NCBI GenBank assembly: GCA_045627605.1
Contig: JAZQOA010000056.1
Coordinates: forward strand, 1-64,000
DNA from: RGIG5952 sp045627605
Lineage (GTDB): Bacteria; Verrucomicrobiota; Kiritimatiellia; RFP12; JAAYLN01
Direction of reading: 5' to 3'
Length of the DNA stretch: 64,000 nt
Both the position numbers and the translations under genes were made by a program. This document shows positions 38,794 through 46,331 of the stretch, piece after piece. The notes under the pieces were generated by a model. It saw only the letters and a list, made by a program, of their open reading frames with translations, ran no database searches and was not told the DNA's origin. Each line of letters opens with the position of its first letter. Positions within the stretch are counted from its first letter, which is position 1.

Positions 38794-39150
38794 ATGACTA
38801 TTTCAGCAGATGACAAAGTCAAACGTGAGTTCTCGGCTTTCTGCAGCGATGTCGGACTCTCCGCTTCCGCGCTCATCAACGTGTTCATGGTGAAGACGGC
38901 ATGTGAACGCCATGTGCCGTTTGTCATCGAAGTGCCGCACATCCCCAATGCCGAAACCATCGACGCGCTCAAAGAAGGCGATCGCATCGTCGATGACCAT
39001 ACGCGCAAAAGGTACACAAGCCTTCAGGAAACTGGTCGAATCACCGCAAATGCCATATCGCCCCCAGACTGACTGCTGATCTACCAGATCAAGGAAAGCG
39101 TCCTCGTCCTTGAATTGACTCGTACCTGCACCCACGCCGATTTGTCCTGA
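38794..39150 (+). pseudogene. Second dinJ-yafQ copy, fused and inactivated by a 177-bp deletion
   Basis: The antitoxin part (MTISADDKVKREFSAFCSDV onward) is about 90% identical to the copy at 30485, but its first ATG has become ATC. After RKRYTSLQ the sequence jumps to a point equivalent to 30902 inside yafQ, removing the antitoxin tail and the toxin's first half. The joined frame ends at 39072 (92 residues, foreign tail ETGRITANAISPPD). The toxin's last 40 codons remain as debris. A DNA-binding antitoxin domain could still be made. Confidence 0.85.
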
Positions 39151-39571
39151 CCCGCCGCCGACGCAATCTTTTCGCATCTCACGTCCTCTGCGGGGAGCAA
39201 GGGCGTGAGACACGAGACGAGAGACAAGAAGCACCAGCCCGCCCTCGATCAACTGCGGCAGCGGGGCGATCCTTTCGCGTCTCGTGTCCTCTTCGGGGAG
39301 CGAGGTCGTGAGACACGAGACGAGAGACATGAAGCACCAGCTCCATCCTCGATCAACTGCGGCAGCGATGCGATCCTTTCGCGTCTCACGTCTCGCGTCT
39401 CGTGTCCTCTGCGGCGAGCAAGGGCGTGAGACACGAGACGTGAGACAAGAAGCACCAGCCCACCCTCGATCAACTGCGGCAGCGGCGGGGCGATCCTTTC
39501 GCGTCTCGTGTCTCGCGTCTCGTGTCCTCCCGCGGTGAGCGAGGGCGTGAGACATGAGACATGAAGCGCCC
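39151..39571. repeat. Hairpin-rich repeat array B (about 3.7 units)
   Basis: It directly follows the yafQ remnant, as array A' follows intact yafQ. Units of about 110 bp repeat GAGACACGAGACGAGAGAC, the linker and TCCTTTCGCGTCTCGTGTC, with slightly different arm lengths. Confidence 0.9.
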
Positions 39572-39597
39572 GCCCAACCCCTCACCCGAAACGGAAA

Positions 39598-39666
39598 CCG
39601 AATCTGACCGAATGAAAATGCCGAATCTGACCGAATGAAAATACAAAATATGACCGAACGAAATCA
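39598..39666. repeat. 23-bp tandem repeat, 3 copies
   Basis: CCGAATCTGACCGAATGAAA plus three bases at 39598 and 39621, and a diverged third copy at 39644. The period is the same as the repeat at 32643, but the sequence is unrelated. Confidence 0.85.
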
Positions 39667-39742
39667 AGACGCTGCAGGCGGCATTCGCCTCGCAAGCATT
39701 GCAAAGCGCAGTTGTTTCGCATGCCTCCTGTGGGGAAAATGC

Positions 39743-39771
39743 TTGCGAACAAGTCCGCAGTTTGCCATAAT
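39743..39771 (+). promoter_or_regulatory. Promoter of the arylamine N-acetyltransferase
   Basis: TTGCGA, 17 bases, CATAAT. The ATG at 39781 is 9 bases downstream. The spacer ACAAGTCCGCAGTTTGC nearly matches that of the promoter at 3806-3834. Confidence 0.65.
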
Positions 39772-39780
39772 TTCTCCACC

Positions 39781-40578
39781 ATGAATGTTGGAAAGTATCT
39801 GGAACGCATCGGCTACCAGGGCGGTCTTGAACCGAACGCCGCAAACCTCGCCGCGCTCGTGCAGGCCCACCGTCTCACGGTTCCCTACGAAACGTTCGAC
39901 ATCTGGCGCGGGCGCCATACGACACTCGCCATCGAGGACATCTACGGGAAAATCGTCACGCGCCGCCGCGGCGGCTACTGCTTCGAGCTGAACGGCCTCT
40001 TCGCCTGGCTGCTGCGCGAACTCGGCTACAATGTGCGCGAATACTTCGGCCGCTGGCTCCTGGGCGAAGACCGGGCCGTGCCAAAGCGCCGCCATCGCGT
40101 CGTGTGCGTCGCCCTGCCGTCGGGCCCGAACAAGATCGCCGATGTCGGCATCGGCATGCCGTTCGTCCTCTCGCCCCTCGACTTCGTCCTCGACGTCCCC
40201 CAAGTGGGCGACAACAAGATCTACCGCTTTGTGAAGGATCCTGTCCTGACTTGCGCGGTGCAGGCGAAAAAGCGGGACGGCACCTGGGTCAATCTCTTTT
40301 CATTCGACACCGCGCCGCAGCTGCCGATTGACTTCGCCTACGCGCACTGGTGGTGCGAGACGCACCCCGACAGCCCGTTCCGGAAAAACGCCTGGGCCTT
40401 CCTGCCCCTTCCCGACGGCGGCTTCAAGTCCATCCGCCTGGAAGCCGTCCCCGGCACGGACGAACCGCTCCCCGTGTTTTCGGCCGTCGCCGCCGACGGA
40501 ACGGAGCAAAAGTCCATTTTGCACGGCGAGACGGCCCTCGCCGAAGCGCTCAGGGAGCATTTCGGCATCGTCGAATAA
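39781..40578 (+). CDS. nat: Arylamine N-acetyltransferase
   Basis: 265 residues with the catalytic triad C67 (RRGGYCFELNGLF), H105 (RRHRVVCV) and D121 (IADVGIGMP), at the spacing of known NAT enzymes. It transfers acetyl from acetyl-CoA to arylamines or hydrazines through a cysteine intermediate. The N-terminal helices (MNVGKYLERIGYQG) also match. The ATG at 39781 is set by the promoter ten bases upstream. It precedes the protease island but has a different kind of promoter. Confidence 0.93.
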   Translation: MNVGKYLERIGYQGGLEPNAANLAALVQAHRLTVPYETFDIWRGRHTTLAIEDIYGKIVTRRRGGYCFELNGLFAWLLRELGYNVREYFGRWLLGEDRAVPKRRHRVVCVALPSGPNKIADVGIGMPFVLSPLDFVLDVPQVGDNKIYRFVKDPVLTCAVQAKKRDGTWVNLFSFDTAPQLPIDFAYAHWWCETHPDSPFRKNAWAFLPLPDGGFKSIRLEAVPGTDEPLPVFSAVAADGTEQKSILHGETALAEALREHFGIVE

Positions 40579-40582
40579 ATCC

Positions 40583-40607
40583 GTAACCTTTTCACCTCCC
40601 GTTCGTA
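40583..40607 (+). promoter_or_regulatory. ECF-sigma-like promoter before protease 1
   Basis: GTAAC (40583-40587), 16 bases, CGTA (40604-40607), in context CCGTAACCTT. The same words and spacing occur at 42080-42104 and match the general ECF layout (AAC near -35, CGTA-like -10). Confidence 0.5.
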
Positions 40608-40656
40608 AACAACACGGAAACGAAACGACAAGCACGAACCCAGCAGGAGGGGAAAA

Positions 40657-42039
40657 ATGAGCATCGGACTGAACACCGGCAACAACACCGTACGCGATTT
40701 CAACAACGTCATGACGGCATCTCCGGCGGGGAAAGCCGTTCCGGCCCAGTTGCACAAGGCCGGCGACGGGAACGAGTCGAAGGCCATCGCCCGCCAACTC
40801 AACCAGGAAGGACTGGAAATCAACGGCGCGGCAGCCTTGCGGAATGCCGAAGTCACCGCCTTCTCACGGGAGCTTCACGACCAGGTTCCGGCACGCCACA
40901 CATTCAAGAAGTCCTCCTGGAATGTCTTCAAGTTCATCGGCCGTTGCGCCATGAAGGCCTGCCACGCCATCCGATACGCCTTCGCGCCGGCCAAGAAGTC
41001 ACGTGCCCAGCTTCAGGAAAAACTGCAAAGCCTCCATTCCGAGGCCTACGCCCAGTCTCGCGTCGGAACCTTGAAAGCCGGCGGAAATTCGCCCACATTC
41101 ACCTGCACCGCGGCGGAGCTCGGCGCGGCGATGGGACTCCGCGGCAAACTCACAATGAAACCTTTCACGAACGCCGAAATCGAGGAGATCCGAGGGGGGC
41201 GGTTCGGGCTCTCGGACATCGTCCAGGATCCGAACCTCGAGAACTGCTGGTTCCTCGGCGCCCTGTGCGCCTTCCTCGGGACAAAGGGCCCCGGCGCCAT
41301 TCAGGAGATGATCTCCCTCCCGCCCCCCGGCGACACCCAAGGCAATCCCCCGGTGGCGCAAGTCAGGCTGGGCGGCGAGACCTACACCGTCCCGCTCGGC
41401 AAGTTGTGCGGCGACGGGGGGGCCGGCGTCAGCGCCTCCAAGCCGTGGGTCAACCTGCTTGAAACGGCCATGCAGATGCACCTCATGAACCTGTACAAAC
41501 TCCAGGGCGCGGCGGGCATGCACAAAGAGGATCAGCCCTCGGACAAAGTCGACATGAGCTTTAACAACCCCGACATAGCCCTCGCCTCCCTGATGGGAGT
41601 CGGCATCACCGGGAAGGACAGCGCCAAGCCGGAAGTTGACATCACCGACAACATCACCGTGCAACTCGGCTTCGACTACGCACCCGGAAACCGCGGGAAT
41701 TCGCTGAATGCGATTCGGGATGCACTCCGCAACGGACAGCCCGTCCTACTCATCACGCCGGATAGCAAAGGCCTGTCGCTCAGCACCGGTCTCTCCGCGT
41801 CCCACACGCTTGCGGTGCTGGACGTTGTCGACGCGGGAAACGGGAAATCCTATTTCCAGATTCTCGACCCCTACAGCCGCTCGGTCATAGTCAGCGCCGA
41901 CATCATGAAAGACGGCGGACAAATCGCCATTTGGCATGACCAGGAGCCCCAACACCAGCGGCTTCAAAGGCGCGATTCGCTTGCCTCGACGACCGCCCGG
42001 TACGAAGCGGACCTGGACAACCAAAAGGCCAACTTCTAA
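40657..42039 (+). CDS. Calpain-like cysteine protease, candidate secreted effector 1
   Basis: 460 residues without a signal peptide. The catalytic core looks like the calpain (C2) papain fold: C197 in DPNLENCWFLGALCAF, H383 in SASHTLAVLDV, and D404 in FQILDPYSR where calpains have Asn. The N-terminus (MSIGLNTGNN) is small, polar and Asn/Ser-rich like type III signals. A basic amphipathic segment (KKSSWNVFKFIGRCAMKACH) follows at about 87-106, and the tail is polar (QRLQRRDSLAST). The paralogue at 42687 shares these features, and a CesT-like chaperone lies between them. An AGGAGG ribosome site precedes the ATG. I infer a secreted effector; the target is unknown. Confidence 0.75.
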   Translation: MSIGLNTGNNTVRDFNNVMTASPAGKAVPAQLHKAGDGNESKAIARQLNQEGLEINGAAALRNAEVTAFSRELHDQVPARHTFKKSSWNVFKFIGRCAMKACHAIRYAFAPAKKSRAQLQEKLQSLHSEAYAQSRVGTLKAGGNSPTFTCTAAELGAAMGLRGKLTMKPFTNAEIEEIRGGRFGLSDIVQDPNLENCWFLGALCAFLGTKGPGAIQEMISLPPPGDTQGNPPVAQVRLGGETYTVPLGKLCGDGGAGVSASKPWVNLLETAMQMHLMNLYKLQGAAGMHKEDQPSDKVDMSFNNPDIALASLMGVGITGKDSAKPEVDITDNITVQLGFDYAPGNRGNSLNAIRDALRNGQPVLLITPDSKGLSLSTGLSASHTLAVLDVVDAGNGKSYFQILDPYSRSVIVSADIMKDGGQIAIWHDQEPQHQRLQRRDSLASTTARYEADLDNQKANF

Positions 42040-42079
42040 CCCCCTCGCGCAGGATTTTCCCCCGGGAAAAACTTTTCCC

Positions 42080-42104
42080 GTAACCTTCACTCCCCCGGCA
42101 CGTA
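42080..42104 (+). promoter_or_regulatory. ECF-sigma-like promoter before chaperone and protease 2
   Basis: GTAAC (42080-42084), 16 bases, CGTA (42101-42104), again in CCGTAACCTT. A perfect 8-bp hairpin CGGGAAAA/TTTTCCCG (42063-42080) overlaps the upstream edge. Confidence 0.5.
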
Positions 42105-42130
42105 TGCAATGCAGAAAGGAAACAACGAAC

Positions 42131-42604
42131 ATGACGAATCTTGAAACATGGCGGCAGGTCTTCCGCGCGGCGGCGCGGAAACTCGAACTCGCAAGCGTCG
42201 ACCTCGACGACAACGGCAACTGCTCGATCGTATCGGCCCAGGCGGCCCTGCCGAACATCAACATCGCGTTCGACGTGGAATTCGGCATTGCCGACATCTT
42301 CGCGGAACTGGGCTCCGTGCCCGAATCGGACCCGGACGTCTACCGCGAACTGCTCTTCGACAACCTCTTCTTCGAGAAGACGAAGGGCGCGGCCTATGCC
42401 GCCGCGCGCGCCACGGGACGCATCGTCCTCCAACGCGCATTCGAAGTCAAGTCCGTCGACGATGCAGACGCCCTCGCCGTGGCCCTGGCCGACTTTGCCG
42501 AGGTTGCCTACGCCGGCCGCCGCCTCATCTACCGCTCCGTGCTCGGGGAAGACGAAACGCCGGATACCCCGGGCGAGACCTCCGGGTTCTTCATGCAAAT
42601 CTAA
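42131..42604 (+). CDS. CesT-like secretion chaperone
   Basis: 157 residues, acidic, no signal peptide. The layout follows CesT-family type III chaperones: an N-terminal helix (WRQVFRAAARKLELASV), strands with DLDDNGNCSIV and INIAFDVEFGIADIFAELG, then RELLFDNLFFEKTKGAA in the position of the family's LL-xxN segment, and a late helix (DADALAVALADFAEVAYAG). Such dimers bind the N-terminal region of effectors and guide them to the injectisome. Its place between two paralogous proteases fits that. Assignment is by pattern only. AAAGGA precedes the ATG. Confidence 0.62.
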   Translation: MTNLETWRQVFRAAARKLELASVDLDDNGNCSIVSAQAALPNINIAFDVEFGIADIFAELGSVPESDPDVYRELLFDNLFFEKTKGAAYAAARATGRIVLQRAFEVKSVDDADALAVALADFAEVAYAGRRLIYRSVLGEDETPDTPGETSGFFMQI

Positions 42605-42686
42605 TCCGAATCCTCCCGCAAGGCAGGAACACCGCGCCAGACCTCATTCACGCGCAATCCCGCGCGTTAGACGAAAGGGAACTCAA

Positions 42687-44078
42687 ATGAGCCTCGGAAT
42701 CAACAACAACCCCGGCCAGAAGCCGAATTTCGCCGACGATTTCGAAATCCTCGACAAACCGGACGGGAAACCAACCCAGGCCGAATCACCGCGGAAAGCC
42801 GGGGATGGCGACTATGAAATCATCGGCGACGACGAAATCGGCCAGCTGGCCGGCGAGGCGAAGGAGATTGACGGTCCGGCGGCGATGAAAGGCGCCAAAG
42901 TCCAGGCGCTTGCCGAAGAACTCCGCGCCGCCGTTCCGGCGCGCCACACGGTCGGCAAGCGCTTTGCCAACTACTTCAAGTCCATTGGCCGCGACATCAT
43001 GAAATTCTGCCATGCGATCCGAAACGGCTTCGCCTTCGCACCGGCCAAGAAGTCGCGCGGCGTCCTTGAGGCTGCGCTGGAAGCGAAAAAACCCAACGCC
43101 TACTTCCACGACATCTCGTTTGTGCACGAGGAGAGGCCCGAAGGCGAATTCTGCCCAAACGTCAAGTACGCCACGGAGGAAATCGCCGCCGGCATGGGGC
43201 TTCGCGGGCGCATTACGGCCGTTCCCTTCACGGACGACGAAATCAAGGCAATCAAGGACGGGAAGTACAAGCTCACCGACATCAAGCAGGATCCGAATTT
43301 CCAGGACTGCTGGTTCCTCTCCTCCCTGGCCTCCTTTCTCACGGCAAAGGGCCCGGGCGCAATCCAGGACCTCATCAACATCCCGCCGGACTACAGGAAC
43401 CGGGATGGCGTCCGCATGGCCCAGGTCAAGCTGGGCGGCGAAGTCTACGACGTTCCGCTCGCGAAGATCTACGATATCGGCGGCCACGGGGCCAGCTTCT
43501 CCAAGCCGTGGGTCAAGCTGCTTGAAACGGCCATGCAGATGCACCTCATGAACCTGCACCGGCAGAAGGCGACCTTCGGCGGGCCCGTCATCAAAGCCGA
43601 CATGTGCAACTACGACGCCCGAATCGCCCTCGCCGCCCTCTCCGGCGAAAAGATTTCCGAAGACCCGCTGCTCGGAAAGGTTCTCAACACGGGCTTCGGC
43701 CTTTTCCTCAATGTCCAGAAACAAGACCTACCCGCGCTCGTCGCGTCAATCAAGTCCGCGCTCGACAGGGGGGAACCCGTTGTCCTCGGATCGCCCAAGG
43801 GACTCTGGAATTCCCTTGGCAACGGCATTTCCCCCGGGCACGAGGTGTCGATACAGGATGTTGCCGTAAAGAAGAATGGAACCGCCTATTTCATTGTTTT
43901 CGACCCCTACGGGCGGACGGTTTCGATCAGTTCGGACATCCTGCTGGACAATGGCGCGGCCATCACCATGAAAGAGGAACCCGCCCAACGAAACGCCGCA
44001 TCCGCCAGCCAGAGGTCCCGGACCGACCTGATGGCGGAAATCGAAGCGGAAGCGAACAAAACGGAAGACGACTGGTAG
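42687..44078 (+). CDS. Calpain-like cysteine protease, candidate secreted effector 2
   Basis: 463 residues, paralogue of the protein at 40657. Catalytic residues are C208 (DPNFQDCWFLSSLASF), H385 (ISPGHEVSIQDV) and D406 (FIVFDPYGR). The N-terminus MSLGINNNPGQ mirrors MSIGLNTGNN of the paralogue. The basic segment (VGKRFANYFKSIGRDIMKFC) and the block KPWVKLLETAMQMHLMNL are shared. A polar acidic tail (AEIEAEANKTEDDW) ends the protein. AAAGGGA precedes the ATG. It is 82 bases after the CesT-like gene and has no promoter of its own, so it is probably cotranscribed with it. Upstream in-frame codons overlap the chaperone gene in another frame and are not used. Confidence 0.75.
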   Translation: MSLGINNNPGQKPNFADDFEILDKPDGKPTQAESPRKAGDGDYEIIGDDEIGQLAGEAKEIDGPAAMKGAKVQALAEELRAAVPARHTVGKRFANYFKSIGRDIMKFCHAIRNGFAFAPAKKSRGVLEAALEAKKPNAYFHDISFVHEERPEGEFCPNVKYATEEIAAGMGLRGRITAVPFTDDEIKAIKDGKYKLTDIKQDPNFQDCWFLSSLASFLTAKGPGAIQDLINIPPDYRNRDGVRMAQVKLGGEVYDVPLAKIYDIGGHGASFSKPWVKLLETAMQMHLMNLHRQKATFGGPVIKADMCNYDARIALAALSGEKISEDPLLGKVLNTGFGLFLNVQKQDLPALVASIKSALDRGEPVVLGSPKGLWNSLGNGISPGHEVSIQDVAVKKNGTAYFIVFDPYGRTVSISSDILLDNGAAITMKEEPAQRNAASASQRSRTDLMAEIEAEANKTEDDW

Positions 44079-44178
44079 CGGTCCCGCCGAAGGCCATTGG
44101 CCGCTGCCGGCTGCAAGCGGAACCCGCCGCACCGCTCCTGTGCGCGCAAATGATAGGACTCCTTCGTTTTTCCGTGAT

Positions 44179-44244
44179 TGCCCGGCGCCGATGAGAACAC
44201 GGCGCGGAACTTCCCATCGCGAACATCTCGGAGGGCGCCGGGCA
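44179..44244. repeat. Inverted repeat in the 328-bp spacer after protease 2
   Basis: TGCCCGGCGCC (44179-44189) and its exact complement (44234-44244), 44 bases apart. It may form a long-loop hairpin ending the protease 2 transcript, though no T run follows. The rest of 44079-44319 holds nothing I recognise. Confidence 0.5.
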
Positions 44245-44319
44245 TCCCGTGCGGAGGAACGCGAGGCAAAAAACGAAGCTCAAGGACAAAGCGCAAAGCC
44301 CACAAAGACGCATGCGCCC

Positions 44320-44348
44320 TTACCCTCCCTGGTCTTTTGTGCTAAACT
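44320..44348 (+). promoter_or_regulatory. Promoter of the CYTH-dgt operon
   Basis: TTACCC, 17 bases ending TTTTGTGC, then TAAACT. The ATG at 44407 is 59 bases downstream. Confidence 0.45.
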
Positions 44349-44406
44349 ACTTCCCGGGCAATATCACACACCACTTGCCTTCAACGGCATCAAAAGCGAA
44401 TCGGCC

Positions 44407-44889
44407 ATGGCGAATGAAATCGAGCGGAAATTCCTGGTCAAGGGGCGCGCCTGGCGTTCCCTCGTGAAAAAATCGTATCTCATCCGCCAGGGGTACGTTC
44501 CGACGGCAAACGGCACGGCGATTCGCATCCGCCTCGCGGGCCGCGGGGCGTATCTCACGCTCAAGGGACGGTCCAATGGCCCTGTCCGGTCCGAATTCGA
44601 GTACAGGGTCCCGCTGGCGGACGCCCGCGCCATGCTGGGCCAGCTTTGCTCCACGCAAATTGTCGAGAAGCGCCGCCACCTCATCCCGATCCCCGGCACG
44701 GGGCTCACCTGGGAAATCGACGTGTTTTTCGGCGCCAACGCCCCCCTTGTCGTGGCGGAAATCGAACTTCCCGCGGAATCCACGCCTTTTCCACGCCCCC
44801 CTTGGCTCGGCGAAGAGGTCACGGACGACCACCGCTACAAAAACAACCATCTCGCGGAAAACCCCTACGGGATGTGGAAGGGCAAATGA
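44407..44889 (+). CDS. CYTH-domain triphosphate tunnel phosphatase
   Basis: 160 residues that open with the CYTH signature NEIERKFLV. Further tunnel residues are AIRIRLAGRGAYLTLKGR, RSEFEYRVPL, KRRHLIP and VVAEIELP. Short bacterial CYTH proteins hydrolyse inorganic triphosphate or nucleoside triphosphates with a divalent metal. The ATG at 44407 sits directly at the motif; upstream in-frame codons have no support. The stop overlaps a possible dgt start by 4 bases, so both genes are cotranscribed and may share a nucleotide-cleaning role. Confidence 0.88.
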   Translation: MANEIERKFLVKGRAWRSLVKKSYLIRQGYVPTANGTAIRIRLAGRGAYLTLKGRSNGPVRSEFEYRVPLADARAMLGQLCSTQIVEKRRHLIPIPGTGLTWEIDVFFGANAPLVVAEIELPAESTPFPRPPWLGEEVTDDHRYKNNHLAENPYGMWKGK

Positions 44890-44903
44890 CCCGGGGAACC
44901 GAC

Positions 44904-46196
44904 ATGGAAAAGAAACTCGACTGGAACCTCCTGCTAAGCCGGAAGCGCCCGGGCCGCGGCGCGGGAACGGAGGGCGCCACGGGGGAATCGCCCCTTGTCC
45001 GCAACGAGTTCGGCCAGGACTACAGCCGCGTGGTCTTCTCCCCGCCCTTCAGGCGGCTGTCGAAGAAGACGCAGGTGCATCCCTTCTCCAGCATCGACTT
45101 CATCCACAACCGCCTGACGCATTCGGCGGAAGTGGCCTCCCTGGGGCAGACATTCGGGCTGAGCCTCGCCCGTTTCCTGCGCGAAGCCGGGGACTTCCCC
45201 GAGGGCTTCGCGGACATCGACTTCGTCAACATCGTCAGCGCGGCCGGCCTGGCCCACGACATCGGCAACCCGCCCTTCGGCCACGCGGGCGAGGACGCCA
45301 TCAGGGCCTGGGCGCAAAGCGCGGACTGGGACGGCCTCGGCTGCGACGCGGGCGACTGGCTCGAATACGACGGCAACGCCCAGGCCTTCCGCATGGCCTC
45401 GAACCCGGCGCCGCGCGAAAACGCCTACTTCAAGCTGACCTACGCCACGTGCGGCACCCTCGTCAAGTACCCGTGGGTCATCGGGACGGGAACCAAGCGG
45501 GGCAAGGCCGGCTGCTTCCGGCAGGAGGCGGACCTCTTCGCCGGCATCATGGGGGAACTCGGGCTTCGCAAAGGCGGCGGCTTCGTCCGCCATCCCCTTT
45601 CCTACCTGATGGAGGCGGCCGACGACATCTGCTACCGGGTCATGGACATCGAAGACGCGGTGACAATGCACATCCTGTCGGAGGCGAAGATGAAAAAGGT
45701 GCTCGCGGAGGTCGCGGGAGAGGGCACGGAGTGCTCCATCCAGCACTTGCGCGGCAACGCCATGCACAAGCTGTGCGAAAGCGCCTTCGAGGCCTTCAAG
45801 GCAAACTACGGCCCAATCATGGCGGGGGAATTCAAGGGGGCACTCGTCGAATGCCGCGCGTTCACATTGAAGGACGGGCTTGAAAAACTCGGGCAGGAAT
45901 ACAACCTCATTTTCAGCGAGCGGGGCAAGGTCGCCACGGAAGTCGCCTGCTACGCGATCATGGACAAGCTCTTTTCGCGGTACGCGAAATTCGCGCGGAA
46001 CCTCAGCGCGGCCAAGTCAATCGAGGCACTCCACAGCGCGGACCGGAAGTTGCTGGAGTTCACCTGGGGCCGCGAATACGCGGAGGCGGAAATCGCGCCG
46101 CACGCCGGGGATCCCGCCTGGTGGCTGCACGCGGTCACGGACCATATCGTCGGCATGACGGACGACTACGCCCGAAGCACCGCCGCGCTCTTCTAA
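44904..46196 (+). CDS. dgt: Deoxyguanosinetriphosphate triphosphohydrolase (dGTPase-like)
   Basis: 430 residues of the HD superfamily. Metal-binding residues are seen in HNRLTHSAEVASLGQ and AAGLAHDIGNPPFGHAGEDA; VVFSPPFRRLSKKTQVH marks the family N-terminus. It hydrolyses dGTP (or other dNTPs) to the nucleoside and triphosphate, which the CYTH enzyme next door could degrade. The ATG at 44904 gives the usual MxxxLDWNLLLSRKR start with GGGG upstream. An ATG at 44886 overlapping the CYTH stop, also with a good ribosome site, is a real alternative. Confidence 0.9.
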   Translation: MEKKLDWNLLLSRKRPGRGAGTEGATGESPLVRNEFGQDYSRVVFSPPFRRLSKKTQVHPFSSIDFIHNRLTHSAEVASLGQTFGLSLARFLREAGDFPEGFADIDFVNIVSAAGLAHDIGNPPFGHAGEDAIRAWAQSADWDGLGCDAGDWLEYDGNAQAFRMASNPAPRENAYFKLTYATCGTLVKYPWVIGTGTKRGKAGCFRQEADLFAGIMGELGLRKGGGFVRHPLSYLMEAADDICYRVMDIEDAVTMHILSEAKMKKVLAEVAGEGTECSIQHLRGNAMHKLCESAFEAFKANYGPIMAGEFKGALVECRAFTLKDGLEKLGQEYNLIFSERGKVATEVACYAIMDKLFSRYAKFARNLSAAKSIEALHSADRKLLEFTWGREYAEAEIAPHAGDPAWWLHAVTDHIVGMTDDYARSTAALF

Positions 46197-46311
46197 GCGG
46201 GGCCCTGGCTGCCGAAAGGCCGGTTCAGCCGGGTTGACCGGCTTTGACCGCCGCCAATCAAACCTGCCCGGCCATCCTGGAACGTCCGTCCCCGCGCAGA
46301 ACCTGCGGCAT

Positions 46312-46322
46312 TTTGCTATAAT
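46312..46322 (+). promoter_or_regulatory. Extended -10 promoter of the GHMP kinase operon
   Basis: TTTGCTATAAT, nine bases before the ATG at 46332. No clear -35. The mRNA would have almost no leader. Confidence 0.6.
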
Positions 46323-46331
46323 TACAAGGTT

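Noticed and set aside
39151..39571. Possible CRISPR array
   Set aside because: The repeats are about 110 bp with internal inverted arms, and the linkers between them are constant. There are no unique spacers and no cas genes.
42096..42110. Possible sigma54 site (GGCAC then GC)
   Set aside because: The GG-to-GC distance is too short for a -24/-12 promoter; the GTAAC-N16-CGTA reading explains both protease promoters.
46227..46246. Terminator after dgt
   Set aside because: Only a 6-bp stem (AGCCGG/CCGGCT) with TTT; too weak to call.
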